A DNA stretch of 64,000 nt. It comes from Tubiluchus corallicola (Eukaryota > Priapulida > Priapulimorpha > Priapulimorphida > Tubiluchidae). A program made the position numbers and the translations under genes. Every line of letters begins with the position of its first letter. Within the stretch, counting starts at the first letter, position 1. Positions 49,797 through 62,659 of the stretch are shown piece by piece. The DNA lies in contig JAQGDQ010000350.1 of assembly GCA_030141605.1 (NCBI GenBank), forward strand, positions 166,098 through 230,097, given 5' to 3'. The notes beneath the pieces are model-generated. The model saw only the letters and a program-made list of their open reading frames with translations. It was not told the origin of the DNA and ran no database searches.

Positions 49797-50403
49797 TGTC
49801 ACGGATTCCCGTGATTGAATTCTACTCTACAGCATTGTAAACTAGTTTATTCCGGTTCTATAACCTTTGCAAATTTATCTAGAGTGATTCAATTAGGTTA
49901 ACCTTGAGTTATTCATACGGGCTTCATTCCGAAGCTATAAATTCCTTCGTCACCATTGTACAGGTGAGCATTTGACGGTTGCTTTTCCTACAAGCAGACG
50001 TCAAATGGTCCGCCTAATTCGTTAGGTGAATTTTTTCCCCCTTTCTTTAATAGTTTTTTTTTGGTTATGTGCTGATGTGTATCTATAATTAGGTTTACTG
50101 CTGTTATAAGAAGTAACTATGTAATTGCGACAAATCTTGTGAATTGAATAAACTTTATTTGGGTGGCCACTCCTTTTTAAACCAATGGTTATGCGGTTTT
50201 TGTTAAGAGTTAAAATTTAGTCTAAATTATGTTTCAGTAACAGCAAATCATTCTAATTATCAACTCGTAGACTTAAGCGTTATGCACCTTTCTCTATAAA
50301 AAAAAATACACTAGATTATATACACTTCCACGTAATTGTTTAATTAAGAACCAGGCCGACGTCTCTCCCACAAAACTTTATGAAAAAATGAGCATTTTTC
50401 ACA
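49797..50403 (+). repeat. 3' LTR of the BEL element
   Basis: 607 bases, matching the 5' LTR. Visible differences include a T for A at GAGTTATTC, a G for A at AATTAGGTT, a T for C at CAAATCATT, and length changes in homopolymers. Confidence 0.9.
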
Positions 50404-51290
50404 GATGCCTCTTAGTGTGACAAAATTAACAACAGCATAGTTGTAGGAGTGAAAGAAAAAAAAGGAAAATATTCCTGGCACTAATTCTGTCACAGTTACA
50501 CATCTCATTAGGCCAGTCAATGTTTGCAAAAAAATCACGCAACTGAGGTAGTGAAGCTTTGCGATAGTCTCTCCATGATCTAATATTTTCATACGAATAA
50601 GAAAAATCAACTGAAAATTTGAGGCTAGTATCATGGTCACTAGTTGAAAAACCAGGGTTAGCAATGCAAAAGTTGATTTTTCAAGATAATTGGATAGTAG
50701 AAATTCTAAAAAATTCTTATCATGGGTAGAGAAGTTAACATGCCGGGTCAACAAATTTTGATTAATGAGTTTAATGTTCGATTTGTAGTTCCGCACAGTA
50801 TTGTTAAAGCCGAGCTTTGATCGACCTAGCGATACGACGCAACCCGGCAACTTGCTGGAACTGGCGGCATATCACACACAGCCAGTTCTGAGTTTATCAA
50901 GTCGACATAAGCAAGCTTACGATGCAACTGGAACATTAGTTCCAATGAGTTGCTCATGATATCTACCCAGTTTTACACAATTGCAACAATCTGAGCATTG
51001 CTTGAAACTCGATGCAACTCTGTGGTAGGATTCCACCATTCACCATTTTTTTCTAGTACATCTGACATCACAAGTGCTGAATTTGGTTGGTCACTTATAA
51101 GGGATGAACTTTGGACTGACTTGCTTACTGGAAAATATGGTGGTGTAAGGTGTCTACCTTATAAACTGAAGGTCCTCGGTTCAAATGCAGACTGTATTCC
51201 GACTTTTTCACACTTCCTGTCTTTCAAGTTTTGTATCAAAATTTAATTAATTGTGGGTTTGTACCACCATTTTGTAAAATTAACTTTAAT
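50404..51290. other. interval between the BEL element and AIMP1
   Basis: A long minus-strand frame (50850-50344) starts in this interval and runs into the LTR. It has no domain I can name and no splice support, though its composition is protein-like. At 51120-51200 a segment with CCTCGGTTCAAATGC resembles a pol III B box, so a tRNA-derived SINE fragment is possible. The AIMP1 promoter must lie here or further left, but no TATA box is identified. Confidence 0.4.
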
Positions 51291-51296
51291 TTACAG

Positions 51297-54200
51297 ATAG
51301 AGTAGATTGTATTGAATCTTTGAAGCTTCACAAGATATTCTGAGTAATCATGCCTAGTGAGACGGATTGCAAGTTGTTCAAAGAGAGAGCTGAACTTGCT
51401 GCAGTTATGATTGAGCATCTCAAAAAAGATATAGAACGTTTGAAAGAAACTGCAGGTAAACTTATCCGTGTGACAAGTTAGCGGAAATTGGCTCTTTATA
51501 ATAGCATTTTATATTGCTGAAAGATTTTAAAAAATGAGATTGAATGTTTCATTTCATTTAAGGAAATGGCTATAACACCTGTACTGGTTTATGTTTTATT
51601 TTTACATAATTATACCAGTTACTCAAGTAATTGATGATTTATTTCAAGTTTAATCTTTGCCATTGTGCTTTTATTCAAAATGTTACTATTTTATGAACAT
51701 ATTTATTTTCCATCACTTTTGATATACAGAACAAAACTGATTAACATACCTTAAGAACTGGCAAATACTTTAATACAAAGTTGAGACATTTATAAGTGAA
51801 TATCTATATTTTTACAGTGATAGTGCATTAAGTACAATGTAATGGTGCAAAATGTTAAATTAATGTTTACTTTACCAGCTTGAAGCTTTTATAAATTCCT
51901 GCGTTATATCAAAAATAGTTTTATTTTGGTCAAGACTGTAATGTAAGTTGTCATGTAATATAGTATGGTTTTTAGTTCATTAATATTTCATTCATTAATG
52001 TTTAATTCATTAATATTAACTGGGACAAAGTTTGAGTTATAGAGGTTAAACAAACTTAATGTTATTTTCAAGTCTCAGTTTAATCTAAGTCCCTAAAGAA
52101 TAATTTATAACTATGAAAGGCCCCGCAAAAAATTTTGTGTATAAATGCACTTATAATCATTAATACGCGAACATCCTACACAGTCCTCATTTATAACGCA
52201 AAGCCAGTAGCAGCTTTTACTGAATTAAAGTTATAGGCAGAGTATAATGGATGACGTCAGAACAATGGCTTTGCGTCAGCAGTTTTCCAAGCGAAAATTG
52301 CGGAAAATAGAACATATAATTAACTCGCCAGTACTCCTCTTGGTGGACGTCTACTAATATATAGCCCACATCATCGTGTAGCCCTGTTCTTCCTCTTTCT
52401 AAAGAGCCATATATCTCCTTCTGAGAGTCCCACCAGAATGTTTTTTCTGCAGGCTGTTTGACCAAATTTTGAAAAAATCGTGTTGGGTCCGGGAAAACGT
52501 CCGTTGCGGGACGCCATGGCCCTCTCGCAAATTCTAAATACGCCTATGACATCCACCGCTGAACGGGCTGTCTATCCATGGCTGGCACCGCCCCCGGCCC
52601 ATTCCTGTTCTTCAGATCTCAGATGTATTTCCAAAAAACGGCCGAAAAATGGCCATAGTAAACAAACACTAGGTAGGATGTTTGCATATTTTTGATTATA
52701 CGTGGATTTTTACGCAAAATTCTTTGCGGGGCCTTTGCTAGTATATACTTAAATATATTAATCCCATACCAGTAGAATTAATAGATACGATCCTGAGGTG
52801 TTTTGATTTCATGGCATTCTCAAGGCATTATTGAACATTGCAAAGTGTACCTTATCGAAGAATTATGTGATAAACAGAAATTTTTAACAATTTCAGCTGC
52901 TGGTAAAGTAGAAGATGAACGAGCAAAGTTGGAAGCTGAGAACAAAGCTTTAAGATTTGCCATTGAGCAAACGAGACAAGCTATACGACGTGCACAATAT
53001 AGAAATGGTGGTAAAGCAAATTTTTCGTAACACTTTGCTGCAAGAACTTTCACAATTCGTCAATTCCTTCAAAAATTTTGCACTGTACTCTAAGCACGTG
53101 CAAGCCTGCGTGCATTAGTGCTAGAAAAAGTCAACACTTTTACTAGAATCCAGTAGCTTTTGACCTGTTGCCAGTTTTTAAAAATTTTGCACTGTACTTT
53201 CAAGTTTGCTAAGCACGCGCAAGCCTGTGTGCATTAGTGCTAGAAAAAGTCAACACTTTTACTAGAATCCAGTAACTTGTGAGGCCTGTTACCAGTTTTT
53301 AAAAATTTTGTGCAGTTAGCTTCTAGCTTTTCACAGAGCTTTTAAGCATGTTATTAAGTATATCACATATCTCTGCCTAACTCTGCTTATGGCATGGCTG
53401 TCTTGTAGATATGTGTATAAAAAAAATTTTGGCAACCAAAAACTGTAAATAAATAGCTTATCTAACATGTCTCTAGTATATAACTCCTAATCAAATAGAA
53501 GTTTATTATCCAGTGCACAGACTGTATCATTTCAGCCATGGGTGAGCCCAAGCGTGAAATGATCCTGATTTTAAAGTGATTTCAAATAAAGCGCTTATCA
53601 AACTTTTATTACTAAATCCTTCTAACATTTTTCGTCAACATTCAGTTAAGCCTGACTTCCCAGAATGGTTGACCTTTCCTTTACGTGTTGCAGCTGACAA
53701 AAACTACAAAAGTTGTGGTAATTCGTGATGTTATAGTAGAAGCTGAATTTCAAGTTTTTTCAGTAACATGCGCTATCAATCTTATACGTAACTGTGCCAT
53801 TAACAAACAGAAGTCAGAAATCGCAACTGATATAAAATGGTGTTAGCCTAGAGAAGTGATTTGGTGGCTATGTTCTGTTCTTTGTTGCAAAATTAAGCAT
53901 CCTGGTTGGTAAATGATAGATGACTAGGATGAGGATTGCTTCTTGGTAGTTTCAGTGCTCCTGATATTTACCCTGTTGAGAAAAAAATGCTTGCATCCAT
54001 CCATCTACATTGAATAAATCCTGTCATTGCTTAATTTGTGCTTGTAGAATGTCAAACCTTATATAAAATATCAATAATGAGAAAACTAAGAGCAACAACT
54101 CTGCTTTTTGACACTAAAATAAATTTTTTCGTAAAAGAAAGATTATTTCAAATGATTTTGTTAACAACTGTTTATACTTGCATTACTTTTTCAGTAATGC

Positions 54201-57200
54201 CTGTACCTATCCAGCATCCAACTACCAAAGCATCATTTCCCACAGCTGCCGAGAACCTGCTGTCGAAAGAAAAGGAAGAGCCCCTGCCGTCTGAGATGCA
54301 GGTGGAGCCACAAAAGGCCAAAAAGAAACAGAAGAAAGGGGAAGACAGAGATGCGGAGAAGAAAGAAAAGCCGAAAAAAGGTAAATTGTTTATTATGGTG
54401 TTTCACTTACGTATGGCGCAGCGCTTTTGTACATGTGACGAATAAATTTCTTACACAGTCATATCTCCAAATCAAAAGATGACTGTGTAATTCATTGTGT
54501 AATTTGCGATGACAATAATATGCGTACTTGCATAGAAAAATTGTCCATAAGTTGGCGATTAAGCTTTTCTAGTTATTCGCTTACCCTGAGTCTCCATTTT
54601 TGGTACTAAGCTCATTGCTCTATGTTATCTCTAAGCTGAGATAATCAACGTTGAAGCTAAGGTGCACGCTATACACTGAAAAACGTAACCTTGAGAAAAT
54701 TGCCGTTAGAGTTTGCCATTGTTTTTTGCTGCATCTCTACAAAACACTTAGCAACTATATGAAACTGTTGCTATGGACTTTACAAGAGCACATTGAAGTA
54801 ATGCCTAAATCCCATAGATTTGTAATTTTGTAATTTGTAATATTTATTTTCACTTCAAAAAAAACATTTTTACAAAATTTATTGAAAAAAACCACTCAAT
54901 TTCTACACAGTACACATAATAAATAATACTTTATGTAGATGGCTTTTCCTGACATTTTGTCAACAGAAAAAACCTGTAGCACAATGACTGCTTCTACGAG
55001 CTATTATTGGAGTTTGAAGTTTTTTACAATTGCAGTGCTAGTTTCTAGCCGAAAAAGTGGGCACAGGGTTATAAAATTCAATTTTTAGCATTTTCTGGAC
55101 ATTTTCTTGATAATTTGATGTTAGAATATAAAAGTCAAATATATTTAGCGTTCGTGTTTATAAAAGCCAAAACATTTTACCAAATTTTTGGTGAATTCTA
55201 CTTTGAAGCGTCATGACGTAGTTTTAATTATGCCGACCTATAGATGGTTTTAGTTTGCAAGCACACATATAGTAGTAGTCGTAGTAAATTTACTGTCAAA
55301 AACTGACCAAGGAAATTTCAGTAACACAGCAACACTACAGTAAATGACATTTTCTGACATTTACAACAACAAAATAACCGCTTCAAGAAATAATGATTGT
55401 AAGCATTTACAATTAGTTAAGCAGATCTAAAATATCTGCTATAAATTTGTCACAAAGTAATGGCTCAATTGAGAAAGCATTAGTGAAATTTAAATTATGC
55501 TTCCGGCGAATATACCTAGTCAATTCAGAAACAGTTATAACGTGCTGTTCCACTTGTATGGAGTTACTGCATGTATGGAGTTATCTTCATATCCTCGTCG
55601 GTCCCAGAGTTTGCTGATCATTATAAATCCCCTTATAAATATATATAATGTCCCCTCTAGGGGACAACGCCGAAAACTGGTTATCAGAAGCGAGTGTTCG
55701 CGTGTACGAAGCTTAAAGCACAATTAAACTTATCTTGGAGGGTTGTACACATAAACTAAACTATCCGTTTACCCATCAAAAGTTGTAAAGAAGCATATTT
55801 TACTTGTTTTCCTCCGCTTACTCGTGGAAGGGACGGGTGACGCCATTTTAGCTGGATACCAGACCAATTTATTGAATGGAGCTTCCTAAATTTTTGTACA
55901 GATGGCAGCAGCTACATGTCCTCTACACGGGCCTTCGGGTCTCCATTCGATTAAAAGCGATTTAAGAGAGTTATGCCAATTAAAACCTCAAGTCCCCTGT
56001 GGGGGACAGCGGGACCGATGAGGATATGGTAATGGTGCTTTAGTCCACATCCCAGTTTCAACTTTAAGTCTATGCAAAGATAAAGCAAAACTTTTCCAGC
56101 ATTTTCATTAGCATGACTTGTGTAAGATACAGTGTACAAAGCTGCTTTTAGAGAAAGTTTTCCTGAGACGTAAATAGATGTTTTTATCGGCTTTACCCTC
56201 TTCTTAAAGTAAGACAGGATGATTTTACGTACACTACCCCATTTTCAAGTACGGTAAAAAAGTATACATTTTAACACCAATAATAGAGCAAAAGCATTTC
56301 TGATAATTAAATAATGGATTAAAAACTTAATTAACGGTGGGTGAGTCCAACGATTGATGACATCACAAATTAACATAATTTTTAACTGCAAAGCATTCCA
56401 CGAGCGTATTGCACGTGTTTGCAAACGAAAATTGAAGTACAATGCTACCGTAAGATATTCAGGGTGTTGTACTAAAACTCAGCAAGTTTTAAGATAAAAA
56501 TTCATATTTCAAATTTACCGCTGTGCTCACACATGAGCTGTCGAACGTGTATAGTTCGTCACAAACTAACACATGGGAACTGAGAGGTACAGCACCCCCT
56601 TCACACAGTCTAGATCATGTTGCAACAAGTAAGATTTATTAGGTTACCAAATATCAATAATAAGAGTTAATAGCAACAAGTTTATCCTGCGTTGAACAGA
56701 CGTGTTAGAGCCATTTGTGCTAGTACTAAAACTTATCTAGTGCTTTGGTATATCGCTAACAGGAAACAAACCGAAAGTCATCTTGGTTAGACTAACGTTG
56801 TTCTTAGGTTTTAATGGGGACCCCCCTTGTCAGTGCGGAACAAGAGACAGAAACCAGATAAAGATGGAATTCACACCTACTGCAATTTATTTATACAAGA
56901 ACCGGGAATAAACTTTTACAATGAATATAAAACTGCGATCGACTTTGGCAGAAACTAACACATCTGAACTGAGAGGTACAGCGCCTGTTTTTTGTGCAAC
57001 GCTTTGCGAAATGCAGGCAGTAGTGCCCGTCTAACTAGTGAATGGCAAAATGCATGTAACAGTGAAGAACTAGTGGCGCGAACGTGAAATTGTTTTGTGT
57101 GGTAATAATTCTTTCACGTAAGACATTCTTCAAAAAATAGTATGTTTCCTTTCAATATTTTAAAGAGTAGATTGTTTTGATTTACAGTTTAAGATTGAAT

Positions 57201-60200
57201 CTGGTTTTGCTTTAAGCATTTTTTCACACAAGTCTGGAGGATGTTCTCTATTTCTCGATGAAGAACTCTCTATTTTTTTTAATTTCTCGATCAACAAAAT
57301 TACATCTCCATTTTTATTTTAGAATCAAAGAAAGCTCCAGAGAGCGAGGGTCCGATAGACGTTTCACGTTTGGATTTTCGAGTCGGACTCATGGTCTGCG
57401 CTAAACCGCATCCCGATGCTGATTCGCTATATATCGAAGAAGTTGATTTAGGAGGGGAAAAGCTAAGGACGGTGGTCAGTGGATTGGTCAAGCACGTGCC
57501 TGTCGAGGAGGTCAGTGACTCAACTTTTGGTTTTTATTTGTCAGATTTAATTAACACTACAGTGGAATTCTTTAAATTTGATGATGCCTTTTTACCTAGA
57601 AATTAATGCTGAATGTTATACATTCTACATAACCACATTTTTTTAACAGCCGAAAATGTTGGTGAGTTATGCCATCATTTCGTTGCATCAGCTTGTGAAT
57701 TCATGTCAGCATATCTGTGGTGTTTATTTTGTATGGCAGTCCTGTTGTGGCTTTTGTACTCTGCTGAATAGATTGTTAGCAGCATCACAAACAAAGTAGC
57801 CTTTTTAACTCATTACTTTTGTTACTTGCAGCTTTTGCTGATACCTAATTAAGATTTGGAAACAGTAAGCAAAAAAGTTTACACATCTCTGCATAATACA
57901 AAAATTCGTAATCAGGACGGGTAGACCAGACGTTTAGGCACTTTTCATCTTAATTTTTACTTGGGCGAGTGGAATTAGGAAAATGTGCGTTAAAGTTTTT
58001 AACGTCGGATGTTTTTACACTATACCTTGGAATCCAGCGCTGAACGAGAGAGCTTGTTCATTGTCTGTGGTGTAATTGGAGCCCGGCTCCGTCTTGGATT
58101 CCAAAGTAGCTCTGGTACTTTGGTACCAGATATCCTATCAACTCCTACGGCTAGCAAATACTAAAAAAGACCTTTAGTTTTATAAACCTTCGTTTTCTTT
58201 TTTGTGCATCTTAGTAACTATTATTACATCATGCATTCTGTGACATACATTTTTATTAAACGATGTAAGTCTATCGTGTCATGTACGATAGAAATTAGAC
58301 CAGTGGCGGCTCGTGTATAGGTCCTGTCGAACTGCAACACCCCCCATTTTCACCCAATATTATCGATAATATTCAATATAATAAGGCTTTTTTTAGTTCT
58401 CTTTATACTTGTATGGAACCAGAGCATGTGAGGGTAGTACTGTTTGCTTCACAGCCCAGCACAGTGGTGTGTTCGGCTGTTGTATGCATGCGGCCATGCA
58501 CACATGTCTCAGATAACACACTGTGCGCTCCACTGCTAGCATTTGCTGCTAGGTAGAGAAAGTACTGTTGCTCACACAGTTTGTTGTCAGTTGTCACGTG
58601 CTTACAAACCGTGTACCAGCATATTCTTGAACTGCGGCAATTTAGACTATTCGTAAGCAAAAAATTTGGGATTTTATTAAGTTAATGTTTAAATTTTTGT
58701 ACGTGTGTTTGTTCAAATTACAATTACAAATTACAACATTAAAATTACATGTGTTTATATCGTTTTACACAGTTTCAAAACGGCTAAAAAATTTTGAAGC
58801 AGCACCCCTACTAATTTTAACCATGACCCGCCACTGAATTAGATATTCCGTTTAATCGTTTATGTCCTTAGTAATTCTGACACATTGGGCATGTGCATCA
58901 GGCATAGTGACGACAGTCTAGACCAATATCGCAAATAAAGTTATAAAACTTGAAAAAAAAGTAAAGCGACTTCAAGACAGTAGGAAAAGGCAAGTACTGC
59001 TGATCTCAAACGTGAAATATTCTGACCTAAAGCAATTTGATTAACATATGAACATAGTATGAACATAGCAGTAACAGTATGAACATAGCAGTAACAGTAT
59101 GAACATAGTAGTAACAGTATGAACATAGTAGTAACAGTATAAACATAAAATTTGCAGAAGATTCATTTACCTGTTTAGCTAGCTTGGAAATTTCTGCCAA
59201 TTCGTCAAAAACCAAACACTGGCCGATGTAATTCTATTCGAATGATTTTTTTGTTCAGCTGTGCTACATGCCCTTCAGCAAATGTTACACATCTTATTAT
59301 GCAGCCTTCGAATATGTTAATTGCTATAGTTAAGATGCAACTTAGTAATTTATGTAGTTAATCAGTTTTTCCTACTTTAATAACAACTGAGGGTATTCCA
59401 TGCTAAATTATTTTTGTACTTACATGCCCTTCAGAAAATGTTACACATCTTTTTATGAAGACCTCGAATACGCTAATTGCTATAGTTAAGATGCAACTTA
59501 ATAATGTATGTAGTGAATCAATTTTTTCAACTCGAATAACAACTGAGGGTATTCCATGCTAAATTATTTTTGTACTTACATGCGACAGCAAATATAGCAA
59601 TTACAAGTTTCATCGTTGTGCCTGATTAACTTGCTGACCATTGAGAAATTTCACTTTTTACACAATATTCGTTAATTTTGTTACAATGAGTTTTGCAGCT
59701 AAAAACAGCCAATGGATCTATTAAGAGGGGTTCTTAAGCTTTGTAATCATCATATTTTTGTGTCAGGATCATTTTTGGATTTTGTGTGTTTTCAGTAAAT
59801 TTATTAAGTGTTTTATGCTGTTTTGTACAGTAAATGAAGCGTTTTTCATGGGGTACCGGCAGATTTTTCTCAAGAGTTAAATTATTTGCCCAGTTAAACA
59901 AAAATAGCCAAAATCTTCAAATAGCTAATGAAGTATCCAACCGGAATATGTTATTTATGCAAATGCTGGGCATAAACTTATTGTGCGCTAATGATATTTG
60001 TAAAAAAATTGTGTAAAATTTCACACAGCAGCAAGTCATAGCTTAGCTGGAACAATAGGTTGCCATGGTGTTTGTAACACGCAGCTGCTATGTTCATTGT
60101 CCTGCTGTTGCTTCTAGCATCACACTGCCAGAATGGGCATTGCTAAAGTTAGTGGTGCTGTGGTGACTGAGCAATTTTTGTCTGCCATCTATGGGCGAGT

Positions 60201-61878
60201 TAAAGAAACAATGCAAAGTGTGTAATTGCACTAGTTCCAGTCATATGTATCTAGTGCCATTTCATCTGCAGTGAATTAGATTAGTTCACTAAAATCCGTT
60301 TTAATGTTTCCCAGAACCAAAATATTATTCATTCACTTTTTTCACTCTTCTGCATTTATTATAGATGCAGAATAGGCTCTGTGTTTTTCTCTGCAATCTG
60401 AAGCCAGCCAAAATGCGTGGCGTCTTGTCCGAAGCTATGGTCATGTGCGCTAGCAGCTCAGAGAAAATAGAGATACTCGATCCTCCTCCGGGTAGCAAAA
60501 TTGGTGACCGCATAACATTTGACAATTACGCAGGTAAGTGTCTCTGTGTATAAGCATAATTAAGTCCATATGAAATTAATGATACTTCAGTTAATTATGT
60601 GTCAGAAATCCTCAAGATAAAGGTTAAGGTACTCTAGGTATGATATAATTAAGAAATGAGAAAAATCTGACTAGGGACTTTGCCTCTAGAATTGATTTCT
60701 GCATTAAAATATAGGTTCACTTATTTACAGATCAGTAATCCTTTCCAGCAATTGATGATGATAGTGAAAAGGTCAAAGGTTAAGTGTACCAGACAACACA
60801 TTTGTATACACTTAATAACACTTCGCAGTCCATGCTATTGTAATAGTAACAGTTTTAACAGCTAGCTAGAACCTTACCTAGTTCATTTTTGCTTGTTCCC
60901 AAGCAAGATCCTGCTAGTAAATCACTCTACGCACAGACGAATACACAGTTAAGTAAAGCCCACGTAAAACAACTGAAGTTACTGAACTGACGCGACATGC
61001 AGCTTTGCTTTACCCATGTGTCACGTGACGGTTACCTTGTTACACTTAACCTTTGACCTACAGCAACTGCGCGTGCACACAACAAAACTGTGAAAAGGCT
61101 TATTCAATCAAACACGTGCTTGCATGCCTCTAATATTCAGTTAAGGGCTAGTACTACATAACTTGACTTGAGAAGGTTTGTGTGAAAATGCCTGATACTT
61201 GATAGCATTTCTTGAACCATAACTTTGTGTGCTTAAGAGCCGAAGTTGAGCAACACTAGACCCGTTTAACAAAACTGCCAGGAAAACCTATTTTGAATGG
61301 CTTCATCTCCATCTTTCCTCCGGTGTAATTACCTCACTAGGAGTGAGGATGGTGCCAACTGGAAATGTATGATTTAGCTTGAAAAATATGATTCTGATCA
61401 GCAAAGAAAAGCAGCAGTTCAAATCCTGCTGTGAATTTTTTTTTGTTTTTTTTCAGCCTAACACTTTTATGCAATGCAAGGCAATAGTCATATTAAAGTC
61501 CATTAATTAAAACGATTGAAACGCAAAAGAAACTTTATGAACTTTCTTCATTTTATTTCAGGAACGCCGGATCCTGTTCTCAACCCGAAGCGTAAGATTT
61601 GGGAGCAAGTCGCTCCCGACCTCAGGACTTCTGACGATCGTGTCGCCACCTATAAAGGTGTTCCAATGAACAACCCCGGTAAAGGTTACGTAATGGCGCC
61701 AACGCTCGCTAATGTTAACATAAAATAACGTACATTTGTTTAGGTTATTATTGATTTTCATTTTCAATCTGATTTGGACTATTGTGCAGTCACACAGACA
61801 TATCTACATCAGTGCTATGACACAAAGTTATAACTGTTTCCTTGGCTTTTGTATTTGAAAAAGACAAACGAAAATAAA
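51297..61878 (+). CDS. AIMP1: aminoacyl-tRNA synthetase complex-interacting multifunctional protein 1 (p43/EMAP-II precursor)
   Basis: Six coding exons: 51350-51455, 52897-53010, 54195-54380, 57323-57510, 60365-60533 and 61562-61728, encoding 309 residues against about 312 in human. An acceptor at 51295-51296 shows an upstream untranslated exon. Residues 1 to about 73 are helical with Leu/Ile heptads, the region that binds arginyl-tRNA synthetase. Residues about 75-140 are Lys/Glu-rich and basic. From about 145 comes the EMAP-II module: an OB-fold tRNA-binding domain with [38 protein letters not shown] and SEAMVMCAS, then the C-terminal [13 protein letters not shown] part. It scaffolds the cytosolic multi-synthetase complex and binds tRNA; in vertebrates its fragment is a cytokine. 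AATAAA lies at 61873-61878. Introns hold TE copies, but the frame is intact. Confidence 0.96.
52116..52736. mobile_element. ~620-bp non-autonomous TIR DNA element in AIMP1 intron 1
   Basis: AAAGGCCCCGCAAAAAATTT at the left is mirrored by a complementary end ...AAATTCTTTGCGGGGCCTTT at the right, extending about 28 bases with few mismatches. The interior is GC-richer than the intron and has no transposase frame. The target duplication cannot be fixed, so the superfamily is open. Confidence 0.8.
53071..53310 (+). repeat. two tandem ~110-120-bp units in AIMP1 intron 2
   Basis: AAAAATTTTGCACTGTACT starts units at 53071 and 53180, and a third start occurs at 53301. Both units share GTGCATTAGTGCTAGAAAAA and CAACACTTTTACTAGAATCC. 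The array begins just past exon 2. Confidence 0.9.
54520..54830 (+). mobile_element. partial fold-back element copy in AIMP1 intron 3
   Basis: Matches the left arm and centre of the elements at 11757 and 15985 (GCGTACTTGCATAG, TAAGCTGAGATAATCAACGT, ACTGAAAAACGTAACCTTGA). The right arm is missing. Confidence 0.65.
55585..56030. repeat. inverted-repeat pair in AIMP1 intron 3
   Basis: CATATCCTCGTCGGTCCC near 55588 is complementary to GGGACCGATGAGGATATGG near 56010. Further in, GTCCCCTCTAGGGGAC and GTCCCCTGTGGGGGAC are local hairpins. It may be a degraded TIR element. Confidence 0.45.
56215..56600 (-). repeat. reverse-oriented partial copy of the dispersed repeat family
   Basis: Reverse complement of sequence related to 1-300 and 15130-15450 (GTGTTAAAATGTATACTTTT, GTTTTTAATCCATTATTTAA and AACACCCTGAAT landmarks). 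Lies in AIMP1 intron 3. Confidence 0.65.
58301..58836. mobile_element. hAT-like non-autonomous element, copy 1 (AIMP1 intron 4)
   Basis: Inverted ends CAGTGGCGGCTCGTG and its diverged complement (...GACCCGCCACTG). AATTAGAC (58293-58300) and AATTAGAT (58837-58844) are a 7/8 matching target duplication. The interior aligns with the copy at 62171, including AGCAGCACCCCT near the right end. No transposase. Confidence 0.85.
59044..59146. repeat. 20-bp minisatellite, about five copies
   Basis: Units of AGTATGAACATAGCAGTAAC with C/T variation, in AIMP1 intron 4. Confidence 0.95.
59265..59580. repeat. 156-bp tandem duplication
   Basis: TACATGCCCTTCAG starts units at 59265 and 59421, and the unit end recurs at 59577. 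The two full units differ at a handful of sites. AIMP1 intron 4. Confidence 0.92.
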
Positions 61879-62170
61879 ACAATGACAACACTTTAGTGGC
61901 ATTGCAAATAACAATGTTAGTTTTTATTTTATCAATACATTGTATTTTGCCCGCATATACGTAGCAATATTTACGAAATCACAACATCAGCAACGAAACA
62001 TCATTAAGTCTCTCATTTAAAATCAAATTAACGTCAGATCAACAATTTCCTGTTTCATTTGCACGATTGTCAAAATTTTTCTGCTTCTTAGTGACTAGAA
62101 TTACAGTATTAGATATGATTATATTAGACTGAGTGCAGTCAATCCGACCTGTAATTTTAAGGTTTTGTAG
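61879..62170. other. downstream of AIMP1, no gene seen
   Basis: AT-rich flank with no coding signal. Confidence 0.5.
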
Positions 62171-62651
62171 CAGTGGTGGCTCGTGTATAGGTACTGTGGA
62201 ACTGCAGCACCCCCTATATTCACTCAGTATTATTAATAATATTAACTATAACAAGTCTTTTTTCTTTAGTTCTTTCTTTATACTTGTGATGGTAGTACTG
62301 TTTGCTTCACATCCCAGCACAGTGCGCTCACAGCTCCAACAACGTGGCAACTAACATTAGACGCTGCACTTTAAGTAGAAAGAATACTGTTGTTCCTGCA
62401 GTGCGTGTTGTCCATTGTCACATGTTTAAAAGCAGTGTATCGGTAGATCCTTAAACCGCATCAATTTAGGCTAATCGTAAGAAAACTATTTTTGTTTAGG
62501 ATTTAACAAGTTTATGTATGTTTGTTTGTTTAAGATTACAATCACAACATTAAAATTACATACGTTTGTTTCATTTTACACAGTATTAAAACAATGGCTA
62601 AATATTTTCAGAAGCAGCACCCCTGGTAATTTTAACTACGAGCCGCCACTG
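62171..62651. mobile_element. hAT-like non-autonomous element, copy 2, perfect 8-bp target duplication
   Basis: Starts CAGTGGTGGCTCGTGTATAG and ends TACGAGCCGCCACTG. TTTTGTAG flanks it exactly on both sides (62163-62170 and 62652-62659). It is about 55 bases shorter than copy 1 through internal deletions. The 8-bp duplication and CAGTGGCG ends support the hAT superfamily. Confidence 0.92.
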
Positions 62652-62659
62652 TTTTGTAG

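Larger units (their letters stand above)
40571..50403 (+). mobile_element. BEL/Pao LTR retrotransposon, near-complete
   Basis: Two direct LTRs (40571-41175 and 49797-50403), beginning TGTCACGG and ending TTCACA, differ at only about ten positions plus small indels. Between them lie a primer-binding site, a leader disrupted by nested elements, one uninterrupted gag-pol frame (43218-49154) and a 3'UTR. No matching target duplication is visible: GGGAG precedes the left LTR and GATGC follows the right one. Either the duplication has diverged or the ends come from recombination. Low LTR divergence indicates recent insertion. Confidence 0.93.

Noticed and set aside
57641-57672. Possible small AIMP1 exon after AACAG at 57651
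   Set aside because: Exon 4 (ending GTCGAGGAG) joins in phase to exon 5 at 60365 and the joined protein matches the AIMP1 family without a gap.
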